A stretch of 5,791 nt of DNA from Bacteroidales bacterium. GTDB lineage: Bacteria > Bacteroidota > Bacteroidia > Bacteroidales > F082. Under the pieces are notes generated by a model that was not told the origin of the DNA, ran no database searches, and was given only the letters and a program-made list of their open reading frames with translations. Position numbers and translations under genes: made by a program. Location: contig JANTGU010000162.1 of the NCBI GenBank assembly GCA_024762735.1, positions 1 through 5,791 on the forward strand, given 5' to 3'. Shown here piece by piece: positions 1-5,791 of this stretch (position 1 is the first letter of the stretch; each line of letters starts with the position of its first letter).

Positions 1-164
1 AGCAAAGCATTCATGGGGATGTAGTTTTTATCAGCCACACGACGCATGATAAAACTGTTGTTAAAGGTGTCGAAGTAATCGTGCTTTTCGCCAATATCGA
101 AAAAACGATAGTTGCGAAGACGGTAGGGTTGGTGTACCTGAAAATAAAAACAAATGGATCTCAT
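1..164 (-). CDS. GH57 family glycoside hydrolase (alpha-amylase / glucanotransferase type), N-terminal fragment
   Basis: Only the first 54 codons are present; the gene continues past the left edge. The protein starts MRSICFYFQVHQPYRL and continues with RFFDIGEKHDYFDTF. The HQPY at residues 11-14 matches conserved region I of family GH57, and RFFDIG followed by an acidic/aromatic stretch is typical of the Bacteroidota GH57 enzymes found next to glycogen genes. Known GH57 members are retaining alpha-amylases, 4-alpha-glucanotransferases or branching enzymes acting on alpha-glucans. The catalytic residues lie further on and are not visible, so the exact activity cannot be decided. There is no signal peptide, so a cytoplasmic enzyme is inferred. 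It is the last visible gene of the leftward cluster, 32 bp after the glycosyltransferase stop. A second in-frame ATG six codons upstream (start at 182, adding MQKIKN) is possible. I prefer 164 because family members usually begin right at the first beta-strand, but neither start has a clear ribosome binding site. Confidence 0.88.
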   Translation of the reverse strand, partial: MRSICFYFQVHQPYRLRNYRFFDIGEKHDYFDTFNNSFIMRRVADKNYIPMNAL

Positions 165-196
165 ATTCTTAATTTTTTGCATTTTTTTATTGATTG

Positions 197-1477
197 TTAT
201 GCCAGTGATTCGTAAATGGCTTTCACTTTGAGGGCGGCATTCTCCCATTTCAGGCTTTCTACCTCTTTTTTACCCAGTTCTTGAAACATGGTTGAAATGC
301 CTTGGTAATGAAGCAGTCCGTAAATAGCATCAGCCATGCCATCTATATCCCAAAAATCAATTTTCAGGGCGTGAACCAATACTTCGGCTACCCCCGATTG
401 TTTGGAGATGACCACCGGAACACTGGATCGCATGGCTTCTAAAGGCACGATGCCGAAGGGTTCGGAAACCGAGGGCATGACAAACACATCGCTCATTGAA
501 AACACGCGGTTAACATCTTTTCCTTTTAAAAACCCGGTAAAATGGAATTTGTCGGCAATGCGTAATTGAGCCACCCGCTCAATCATTCGATGAAGCATGT
601 CGCCCGAGCCCGCCATCACGAACCGAACGTTGGGGTCTTTTCGCAGGATTTTATAAGCAGCCTCGATAAAATACTCGGGGCCCTTTTGCATGGTTATTCT
701 TCCTAAAAAGGTTACCAGCTTTTCCTTATAAGGTTTTTGATACCTGTTTACGTCTTCCAGCATAGAGTGGTCAACGGCATTGTGCACCGTGATGACCTTG
801 TCGGGGTCAATACCATATCTGTTGATAACGATGTTGCGGGTAAGGTTGCTTACGGTTATCACGCGGTCAGCTTCCATCATGCCCTCGCGTTCGATATCGT
901 AAACCAACTGGTTAACATTTTCGCCCGACCTGTCGAACTCGGTGGCGTGCATATGCACGATAAGCGGCTTGCCCGAAGTTTTTTTGGCGGCTATACCTGC
1001 CGGATATGCCAGCCAGTCGTGCGCGTGAATCACATCAAATTGCTCTTTGGCAGCCAATCCCGATGCTATGAGCGCGTAACGGGCTACCTCTTCCATGATG
1101 TTGATACCGTAAGAGCCCGAAAATTGATAATGCTTCGAAAAAACATTGCTGGTAAACGATTCACCGGTTTTTTTATTCTCTTCGTAGGTATTGCTGTACT
1201 CTTCAGGTGCAACATAAGGGATGATGTTGGAGCCAATTTCCATATACTTGATGTGGCTCCAATATTCTTTGTACTCCTCGTCGGTAATATCGAAGGGGAC
1301 ATCGCTGGCGTTAACCAGTTTAACTGCCTGTTGGTCTTCGTCGCCATACGCTTTAGGTACCACAAATATCACGTCAACATCGTGTTTAGCAAGTCCTTTG
1401 GTTAAACCAAAGCAAGCTGTGCCAAGACCTCCTGTGATGTGAGGGGGAAATTCCCAACCGAACATTAATGCTCTCAT
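197..1477 (-). CDS. GT4/GT5-like glycosyltransferase, glycogen-synthase type
   Basis: A complete 426-residue, two-domain GT-B glycosyltransferase. The N-terminal domain opens with MRALMFGWEFPPHITGGLGT; the TGGLGT loop (15-20) is the glycine-rich nucleotide-sugar loop shared by glycogen/starch synthases and GT4 enzymes. HAHDW (151-155) and the HMHATEFDRSG stretch (about 174-184) are also typical of this group. The C-terminal domain shows the donor-binding FLGRITMQKG (257-266, with R260 and K265) and the EX7E motif in SEPFGIVPLE (E339 and E347). The family transfers glucose or another sugar from a nucleotide donor with retention. Elongation of a cytoplasmic alpha-1,4-glucan is inferred from its place between a debranching enzyme and a GH57 enzyme. 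It starts 7 bp after the debranching enzyme's stop, so the two are probably cotranscribed and translationally linked. The start is supported because homologous proteins begin at this same MxxLMFGWEFPP strand. Acceptor and donor (UDP- or ADP-glucose) cannot be read from the sequence; another GT4 specificity is the main alternative. Confidence 0.92.
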   Translation of the reverse strand: MRALMFGWEFPPHITGGLGTACFGLTKGLAKHDVDVIFVVPKAYGDEDQQAVKLVNASDVPFDITDEEYKEYWSHIKYMEIGSNIIPYVAPEEYSNTYEENKKTGESFTSNVFSKHYQFSGSYGINIMEEVARYALIASGLAAKEQFDVIHAHDWLAYPAGIAAKKTSGKPLIVHMHATEFDRSGENVNQLVYDIEREGMMEADRVITVSNLTRNIVINRYGIDPDKVITVHNAVDHSMLEDVNRYQKPYKEKLVTFLGRITMQKGPEYFIEAAYKILRKDPNVRFVMAGSGDMLHRMIERVAQLRIADKFHFTGFLKGKDVNRVFSMSDVFVMPSVSEPFGIVPLEAMRSSVPVVISKQSGVAEVLVHALKIDFWDIDGMADAIYGLLHYQGISTMFQELGKKEVESLKWENAALKVKAIYESLA

Positions 1478-1484
1478 GTTTTTT

Positions 1485-3425
1485 CTATTTATTTTCTAAC
1501 ATCCATTTAATACGTAACAATTCGGCCACACTCCAGGCCTGCGAAATGGCTCCGCCGGCAGTAAAGGGTGGATCGCCGTTGTAAACCTCAGAAATGGTTC
1601 CGATTCCGGCTTCTGTCATCTCTGCTTCAAAGGCGTTGTAGTGTTCTTTGATTAACGGTTTTCCCACGTCGCCATGCAGCTTGAGGTAAGCCTCGGCAAA
1701 AGCTCCCAGCAGCCATGGCCATGCAACCCCTTGATGATAGGCTGCGTCACGCGAAGCTTCGTTGCCTTTGTAGCAACCCTTGTAATCGGGGTTTTTGGGC
1801 GAAAGGGTTCTTAATCCCCTTGGGGTTAACAGCTCATTTTTAACCTTTTCGACCACCATGGTCTGTTTTGCTTTGTCCAGCGGGCTGTAAGGAACTGCTA
1901 CCGCGAAAATCTGATTGGGCCTGACGGCCATATCTTTATAGTTGTCATCCACGTAATCGGCCAGGTAACCCAGTTCCGGATTCCAGAAAGTGTCCGTGAA
2001 GCTCTTCTTAATGATGTCTGGCCATTTTTTCCATCGATTCACGAAAGTAGTATCACCTGCTTTTTCGGCCAGATCAAGACAAAACATGATGGCATTATAC
2101 CACAGGGCATTTACTTCTACATCGTAGCCGGTGCGAGGCGTGGTTGGCTTTCCGTTGATAACGGTGTCCATCCAGGTAAGCGCTTTTCCTTTTTCGCCGG
2201 CCCAAATTAATCCGTTGTCATGCATTTTTATATTGTGAAGCGTACCTTTACTGAAAGCATTTAATATTTGTTTCATGGCTTTCCCGTACTCTTCCCAAAT
2301 GGTGTTGGATTTGCCGGTTATGATGCTGTATTGATGCAGCGCCCAGAAAAACCACATGGATGAATCCACGCTATCGTACGAGGCATCTTCACCGTGGCCC
2401 ACATTGGGGAAAAGCCCTCCTTTAAGTTGAGTCAACATGGTTTTGACAACCTCCTTAAAACTTTTTTCATCGTTCCGTGTTAAGGTCAATCCGGGAAGCG
2501 AAACAAAGGTGTCGCGGCCCCACCGGCCAAACCACGGGTAGCCTGCTATCACCATGGTTTTCTTTTCCTGCTTTACAATAAACTCTTCAGCAGCATTGAT
2601 CAGGCAGTGCTCAAAACTGTCACGAGGGGTTCTTTTCTTAATTTCTGCCGAAAACTGGCGCTTGAATTGTGATGGTGTTTCCTCCTTTAACCCGGCGGAT
2701 ATCACGATGGAGTCACCTTTTTTCATGTCAACTTCAAAAAAACCGGGTACATATAAGTCTTCCGTAAAAGGATAACCTCTTTCCTGTTCTCTGATATATT
2801 CGATGTTGTAGTGCCAGTCGGGCACATGCGTGTAGCGCGGCTTGGACGAAAACTGCATGAACACCTTCGAATAGCCCTGGTACATTTGCCAGCTAATCCC
2901 GTTTTTTATCTCGCGATAGCTGGTGTCAACCCAGGTGTTGGCCGTCGAGAGCGAGTGTGTGTTTCGATAGGCCAAAAACGGACTGATTTTTAATGTCACC
3001 TTGTTTTGTGCATCCTCCAGCGTGTAGCGTATCAGAATGCGGTCTTCGTTTTTTGAAAAAATAAACTCCTTGACAAAAACAATCTGCCCCAGGCGATAGG
3101 TAATTTTAGGATTTGGTTCCGATTCGAAATTCCTGATGTATTTGTGCCCTTTGGGAGCGATAACGCCTCCCGCGAACATGCGGGCGCTCAAGTGAAAATC
3201 GTAGTTGTTGGAAGTGATGGTCTCGTCCAGTGTTGAAAGCAGTACGTGGTTTTTGTCGTCGATGAGCGGCTGTGGAACAATTAATAATCCGTGATATTTA
3301 CGGGTATTGGTATTGATAATGGTGGAGCTGGCATAACTGCCTGCCCGGTTGGTTCGTAATAATTCCTTCGATAGCGAATACTGAAGGTTTATCAATTGGG
3401 TTTTGTCAAAATGTATGTAGCTCAT
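1485..3425 (-). CDS. Glycogen debranching enzyme (amylo-alpha-1,6-glucosidase, GH133-type)
   Basis: A complete 646-residue protein and first gene of the leftward cluster. Residues about 1-250 form the bacterial/archaeal debranching-enzyme N-terminal beta-domain, with the hallmark LLRTNRAGSYASST (22-35) and NTRKYHGLL (40-48). Residues about 270-640 form the (alpha/alpha)6 amylo-alpha-1,6-glucosidase domain. Its conserved blocks are AGYPWFGRWGRDTF (294-307), GHGEDASYDSVDSSMWF (343-359), GLIWAGEKGKALTWMD (405-420), VRPNQIFA (501-508), the block at 557-570 (ASRDAAYHQGVAWP) and ISEVYNGDPP (611-620). By analogy with studied debranching enzymes, D420 and E613 are the likely catalytic acid and base; this assignment is inference. 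The reaction is hydrolysis of alpha-1,6-linked glucose stubs at glycogen branch points. There is no 4-alpha-glucanotransferase domain, unlike eukaryotic debranching enzymes, so stub exposure would need a partner, possibly the GH57 enzyme. No signal peptide is visible, so it should be cytoplasmic. All key blocks are intact. The start matches the usual MSYxxFDK family N-terminus; AGGA lies only 1 base before the ATG, too close to be a normal ribosome binding site. Confidence 0.95.
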   Translation of the reverse strand: MSYIHFDKTQLINLQYSLSKELLRTNRAGSYASSTIINTNTRKYHGLLIVPQPLIDDKNHVLLSTLDETITSNNYDFHLSARMFAGGVIAPKGHKYIRNFESEPNPKITYRLGQIVFVKEFIFSKNEDRILIRYTLEDAQNKVTLKISPFLAYRNTHSLSTANTWVDTSYREIKNGISWQMYQGYSKVFMQFSSKPRYTHVPDWHYNIEYIREQERGYPFTEDLYVPGFFEVDMKKGDSIVISAGLKEETPSQFKRQFSAEIKKRTPRDSFEHCLINAAEEFIVKQEKKTMVIAGYPWFGRWGRDTFVSLPGLTLTRNDEKSFKEVVKTMLTQLKGGLFPNVGHGEDASYDSVDSSMWFFWALHQYSIITGKSNTIWEEYGKAMKQILNAFSKGTLHNIKMHDNGLIWAGEKGKALTWMDTVINGKPTTPRTGYDVEVNALWYNAIMFCLDLAEKAGDTTFVNRWKKWPDIIKKSFTDTFWNPELGYLADYVDDNYKDMAVRPNQIFAVAVPYSPLDKAKQTMVVEKVKNELLTPRGLRTLSPKNPDYKGCYKGNEASRDAAYHQGVAWPWLLGAFAEAYLKLHGDVGKPLIKEHYNAFEAEMTEAGIGTISEVYNGDPPFTAGGAISQAWSVAELLRIKWMLENK

Positions 3426-3468
3426 ATCCTATCTTTTTCGTGTCTTTTTCCAAACTTAATAATCGCTG

Positions 3469-3476
3469 CAAAGATA
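3469..3476 (-). promoter_or_regulatory. Putative -7 box of the promoter for the glycogen cluster
   Basis: Read on the minus strand this is TATCTTTG, a perfect match to the Bacteroidota -7 consensus TAnnTTTG, followed by CAGCGA. It lies 43 bp upstream of the debranching-enzyme ATG and would give a leader of roughly 35 nt. The -33 position (about 3496-3500) is an A/T run without a clear TTTG, so recognition may rest on the -7 box and AT-rich upstream DNA. The assignment comes from consensus matching only. Confidence 0.5.
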
Positions 3477-3523
3477 ATTAAATCAGGCGATTTAAATTTT
3501 TTTTAGCGTTTCATTTTAGAAAG

Positions 3524-3540
3524 GTTAACAATTCGTTAAC
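3524..3540. repeat. GTTAAC-N5-GTTAAC dyad, possible operator
   Basis: Two copies of the self-complementary hexamer GTTAAC start exactly 11 bp apart (3524 and 3535), so they lie on about the same face of the helix. The whole 17-bp element GTTAACAATTCGTTAAC is a near-perfect palindrome with one mismatched pair (3530/3534). It sits about 48 bp upstream of the leftward -7 box and about 93 bp before the rightward start codon. Size and symmetry suit a dimeric transcription factor; no specific regulator is claimed, and chance in AT-rich DNA is possible. Confidence 0.4.
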
Positions 3541-3541
3541 A

Positions 3542-3578
3542 TGATATGAAACAGATGACTTTTTTAACGCTCATATCA
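3542..3578. repeat. Inverted repeat TGATATGA ... TCATATCA (8-bp arms, 21-nt spacer)
   Basis: Perfect 8-bp arms at 3542-3549 and 3571-3578 flank a 21-nt spacer. The spacer is long for a hairpin and no U-tract follows, so it does not look like an intrinsic terminator; a paired binding site is more likely if it is functional. The right arm is part of GCTCATATC (3569-3577), which recurs as a direct repeat at 3420-3428 over the debranching-enzyme start codon. It ends just before the weak rightward promoter candidate. Confidence 0.35.
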
Positions 3579-3582
3579 ATCG

Positions 3583-3609
3583 TTTGCACTGTTAATTTGA
3601 TTACTATTG
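3583..3609 (+). promoter_or_regulatory. Weak promoter candidate for the S9 peptidase gene
   Basis: TACTATTG at 3602-3609 matches five of the six fixed bases of the Bacteroidota -7 box TAnnTTTG, and a TTTG lies at 3583-3586. The 15-bp spacing is shorter than the roughly 20 bp usually seen, so the pairing is doubtful. A second, poorer box (TACTTTAA) lies at 3610-3617. A start from the first box would give a leader of only about 15-20 nt. Included because no better candidate exists before the ATG at 3633. Confidence 0.2.
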
Positions 3610-3632
3610 TACTTTAAAAATCATTACAAATT

Positions 3633-5791
3633 ATGAAGAAGTTTAGTTTAATGGTTATGGTCTTGTTTGGTTTTATGGGGATGACCTTGGCTCAGCAGTT
3701 CAAAAAACCCCTGGATCATTCGGTGTACGATGGTTGGAAAAATTTAACCCATCAGGTTATTTCAAACAATGGCCAATGGCTGGGTTACGAAATCAATCCT
3801 CAACAAGGCGATGGCATGCTGTACCTGTATAATGTCGAAAGCAAAAAGTGTGATTCGGTGAGCAGGGGAGTGCAACCGGAATTTTCACCATTGAACCACT
3901 GGATGGCCTTCACCATAAAGCCGCAGTTTGACACCGTTCGCCGGGCGAAACTTAAAAAGCTGAAAAAGGATATGATGCCCAAAGATTCATTGGGTATTTT
4001 GCTATTAGATAGTAAAAGGGTTGTTAAATATGCCGGGCTTAAAAGTTTTAAAACTGCTAAAAATAATTCGGATTGGCTGGCTGTTTATCTTGAAAATGTG
4101 AAACCTCCGAAGGATACCACCACTTCCGACAGCACTTCGAATAAGAAACCTGCTAAGAAGAAAAAAGATAAGTTCTTTAAAAAAACAGGCAGGCTGATGG
4201 TGATAAACCCTGGTCAGGGTGATTCGGTACTTTTCGAGCATGTGAGTCATTTTGCCTTTTCAGAAAACGGGGCAGCCTGTGCCATGCTGCAGCTGTCAGG
4301 AGATAGTGCCGATTCGGTCAGGGTTGTTGTGTTTAACACCTTGCGGAAAACGACCCAAACGTTGTTTGATCAACCGGGATTTTCCAAAAATATCTCGTTG
4401 GATAAGGCAGGCAGGCAGGTGGCATTCACCTATTCGGCTGATACTGCCAAAAACAAGGTTTACGGTTTGTACTATTTCAATCTGAAGAAAAATAAACTTG
4501 TGGAGGTAGCCGGTTATAACCTCAATAAGCTGCATGAAGGCTGGTCGGTAAGCCCAAACGGCTCAATCTTTTTTAATGACGCAGGGAGTGAACTCTATTT
4601 TGGACAGGCTCCTAAGCCGGAGCCAGAGCCCAAAGATACTCTGACTAAAGATGAAAAGGTGAGTCTGGATATATGGACCTGGCACGATGAATATTTGCAA
4701 CCCATGCAAAAAATCAGGGAGAAGGATGAGTTAAAAAGGAGTTATAAAACAGTCTTTTATCCGAAAAACAATCAAGTGGTTCAGCTCGAGGATGAAAACC
4801 TGGAGTCGGTATCCATCGATAAAAAAGCCGAAGGAAAATTTTCGTTGGGACAGGATAACAGACCCTATCGTATCATGACCTCCTGGGACGCGTACTGGTA
4901 TAAAGATGTTTTTTTGGTTAATCGTGAAACCGGGGAGCGCAAACTTATCTTAAAAAAGCGTGATTCCAGGGTACTGCTTTCGCCCGATCAACAGTTTGTT
5001 CTATGGTATAACATGCAGGACAGCAGTTGGAACAGCTACAACATTAAAGCAGAAAAAAGTGTCAACCTTATGAGAGCTCTCAACACAGCTATTTATAACG
5101 TGTTAAATGATGTTCCCAGAGCAGCCGGCCCGTATGGCTTTGCAGGATGGACTAAAACAGGACAAGCAGTGGTTTACGGCCAATACGACTTATGGCAGGT
5201 TGATCCTTCGGGGAAGCAGGAAGCTAAAAACCTGACCCATGCTTTTGGTAAAAAGCATCATCTTATTTTTCGCTATCAGAAACTGGACAGGGATGCCCGC
5301 TATTTGCCGGAGGAGATGTTGTTGACGGCCTTTAACGACATAAATAAACAAGCCGGTTTTTACAAGTTGAACAGAAAGTCAGGCTTGTTACAAAAGCTTG
5401 TTATGGACGATTATATGTACGGCGACGTGCAAAAAGCCAAGGAGGCTGATGTGGTTTGCTGGACACGACAATCGTTTGCCGATTATCCCGATTTATATGT
5501 GAGTGATTTGACCTTTAGCAGGCCAATCAAAGTCACCACGACCAATCCTCAACAAAAAAACTATCTGTGGGGAACCGTGGAACTGGTTAGTTGGGTAACC
5601 TTTGACGGCGACACCATGCAGGGACTTCTGTATAGACCTGAAGATTTCGATTCCACAAAGAAATACCCGATGATGGTCTATTTTTACGAACGATACTCTA
5701 ATTCGTTGCACCGCCATTATGTACCTAAACCAATTCGTTCGGTCATTAACTTTACCTATTACGTTAGCAATGGCTATATGATTTTTATTCC
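3633..5791 (+). CDS. Secreted S9 / prolyl-oligopeptidase-like serine peptidase, C-terminus outside the window
   Basis: One uninterrupted frame of 719 codons from ATG 3633, still open at the right edge. Residues 1-20 are a signal peptide (MKK, hydrophobic core LMVMVLFGFMGM, then TLA before QQ), with no lipobox cysteine, so export by the Sec route is inferred. Residues about 30-640 look like the beta-propeller of S9-type peptidases, with repeated blade-like stretches such as ISNNGQWLGYE, LSPDQQFVLWYN and VVYGQYDLWQVD. LDIWTWHDEYLQPMQ (345-359) resembles a conserved segment of large Bacteroidota S9-like proteins. From about residue 650 (VTFDGDTMQGLLYRP, then YPMMVYFYERYS and NGYMIFIP at the edge) the alpha/beta-hydrolase domain begins. 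The Ser-Asp-His triad would lie in the missing part, so activity cannot be confirmed. Relatives run to about 900 residues or more, implying some 200 missing. Two charged low-complexity segments (about 157-181 and 326-341) interrupt the propeller. A periplasmic or surface peptidase is likely, with no evident functional tie to the glycogen genes. Confidence 0.85.
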   Translation, partial: MKKFSLMVMVLFGFMGMTLAQQFKKPLDHSVYDGWKNLTHQVISNNGQWLGYEINPQQGDGMLYLYNVESKKCDSVSRGVQPEFSPLNHWMAFTIKPQFDTVRRAKLKKLKKDMMPKDSLGILLLDSKRVVKYAGLKSFKTAKNNSDWLAVYLENVKPPKDTTTSDSTSNKKPAKKKKDKFFKKTGRLMVINPGQGDSVLFEHVSHFAFSENGAACAMLQLSGDSADSVRVVVFNTLRKTTQTLFDQPGFSKNISLDKAGRQVAFTYSADTAKNKVYGLYYFNLKKNKLVEVAGYNLNKLHEGWSVSPNGSIFFNDAGSELYFGQAPKPEPEPKDTLTKDEKVSLDIWTWHDEYLQPMQKIREKDELKRSYKTVFYPKNNQVVQLEDENLESVSIDKKAEGKFSLGQDNRPYRIMTSWDAYWYKDVFLVNRETGERKLILKKRDSRVLLSPDQQFVLWYNMQDSSWNSYNIKAEKSVNLMRALNTAIYNVLNDVPRAAGPYGFAGWTKTGQAVVYGQYDLWQVDPSGKQEAKNLTHAFGKKHHLIFRYQKLDRDARYLPEEMLLTAFNDINKQAGFYKLNRKSGLLQKLVMDDYMYGDVQKAKEADVVCWTRQSFADYPDLYVSDLTFSRPIKVTTTNPQQKNYLWGTVELVSWVTFDGDTMQGLLYRPEDFDSTKKYPMMVYFYERYSNSLHRHYVPKPIRSVINFTYYVSNGYMIFI

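Larger units (their letters stand above)
3426..3632. other. Divergent intergenic control region
   Basis: This 207-bp AT-rich stretch separates the leftward glycogen cluster from the rightward peptidase gene. It holds no open frame of note, and both gene sets must be started from it. It contains a strong candidate -7 box for the leftward genes, a weaker one for the rightward gene, two dyad-symmetric elements and T/A-rich tracts around 3491-3504 and 3561-3565. No riboswitch, tRNA or intrinsic terminator was recognised. Confidence 0.8.

Noticed and set aside
165..196. Gap before the GH57 gene considered as a terminator or small gene
   Set aside because: It is only 32 bp of A/T-rich sequence without a stem-loop, and may be partly coding if the upstream ATG at 182 is used.
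737..1405. A 222-codon plus-strand open frame antisense to the glycosyltransferase
   Set aside because: It lies wholly inside a well-supported glycosyltransferase gene, shows no recognisable domain, and its composition (many His, Val and Arg) is typical of a reverse-frame shadow.
1084..1442. Shorter open frames overlapping the glycosyltransferase N-terminal half on both strands
   Set aside because: They are alternate-frame shadows of a conserved gene, with no start context or family resemblance.
2554..2993. Short plus-strand open frames inside the debranching-enzyme gene
   Set aside because: Antisense to a highly conserved coding region, 60-73 codons, with no recognisable features.
3491..3504. 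T-rich run considered as the tail of a terminator
   Set aside because: No GC-rich stem precedes it and no gene converges on it; it fits better as AT-rich promoter-upstream DNA.
3542..3578. Inverted repeat considered as a Rho-independent terminator
   Set aside because: The spacer of 21 nt is long, the arms are AT-rich and only 8 bp, no T-tract follows, and it lies between two divergent genes where no transcript should end.
3800..4535. Several 60-81-codon open frames on both strands within the first part of the S9 gene
   Set aside because: The plus-strand frame from 3633 is uninterrupted with a signal peptide and propeller-like repeats, so these are shadows.
5493..5717. A 74-codon minus-strand open frame at the right end
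   Set aside because: Antisense to the start of the S9 hydrolase domain; no independent support.

Overview
The window looks like chromosomal DNA of a member of the Bacteroidota, probably order Bacteroidales or Marinilabiliales. Four things point there: the gene set and its order; the near absence of Shine-Dalgarno sequences, with A-rich start regions instead; a perfect Bacteroidota -7 box (TATCTTTG, fitting TAnnTTTG) upstream of the leftward genes; and the style of the large secreted S9-type peptidase. Base composition is moderate and looks even. I saw no mobile element, RNA gene, CRISPR array or sign of recent transfer.

Left part (1-3425, minus strand): a tight three-gene glycogen / alpha-glucan cluster. 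In transcription order it holds a GH133-type glycogen debranching enzyme (3425-1485), a GT4/GT5-like glycosyltransferase of the glycogen-synthase type (1477-197), and the N-terminus of a GH57 amylase-family enzyme that runs off the left edge (164-1, or 182-1 with an alternative start). Gaps are 7 bp and 14-32 bp with no terminator between genes, so one transcript is likely. Together the three enzymes would build, debranch and reshape an intracellular alpha-1,4/1,6-glucan store. This gene set is well known in Bacteroidota.

Middle (3426-3632): a 207-bp AT-rich divergent intergenic region. It holds a good promoter candidate for the glycogen cluster, a weak one for the rightward gene, and two dyad-symmetric elements (GTTAAC-N5-GTTAAC, and TGATATGA/TCATATCA separated by 21 bp) that could be regulator sites.

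Right part (3633-5791, plus strand): a single open frame with a signal peptide, 719 codons long and still open at the right edge. It encodes a secreted S9 / prolyl-oligopeptidase-like protein. Nearly all of the seen part is the beta-propeller region with two charged low-complexity segments. The alpha/beta-hydrolase domain only just begins, so the catalytic residues lie outside the window.

I found no convincing undescribed system. The observations most worth following up are the two dyads in the divergent control region and the charged insertions in the peptidase.
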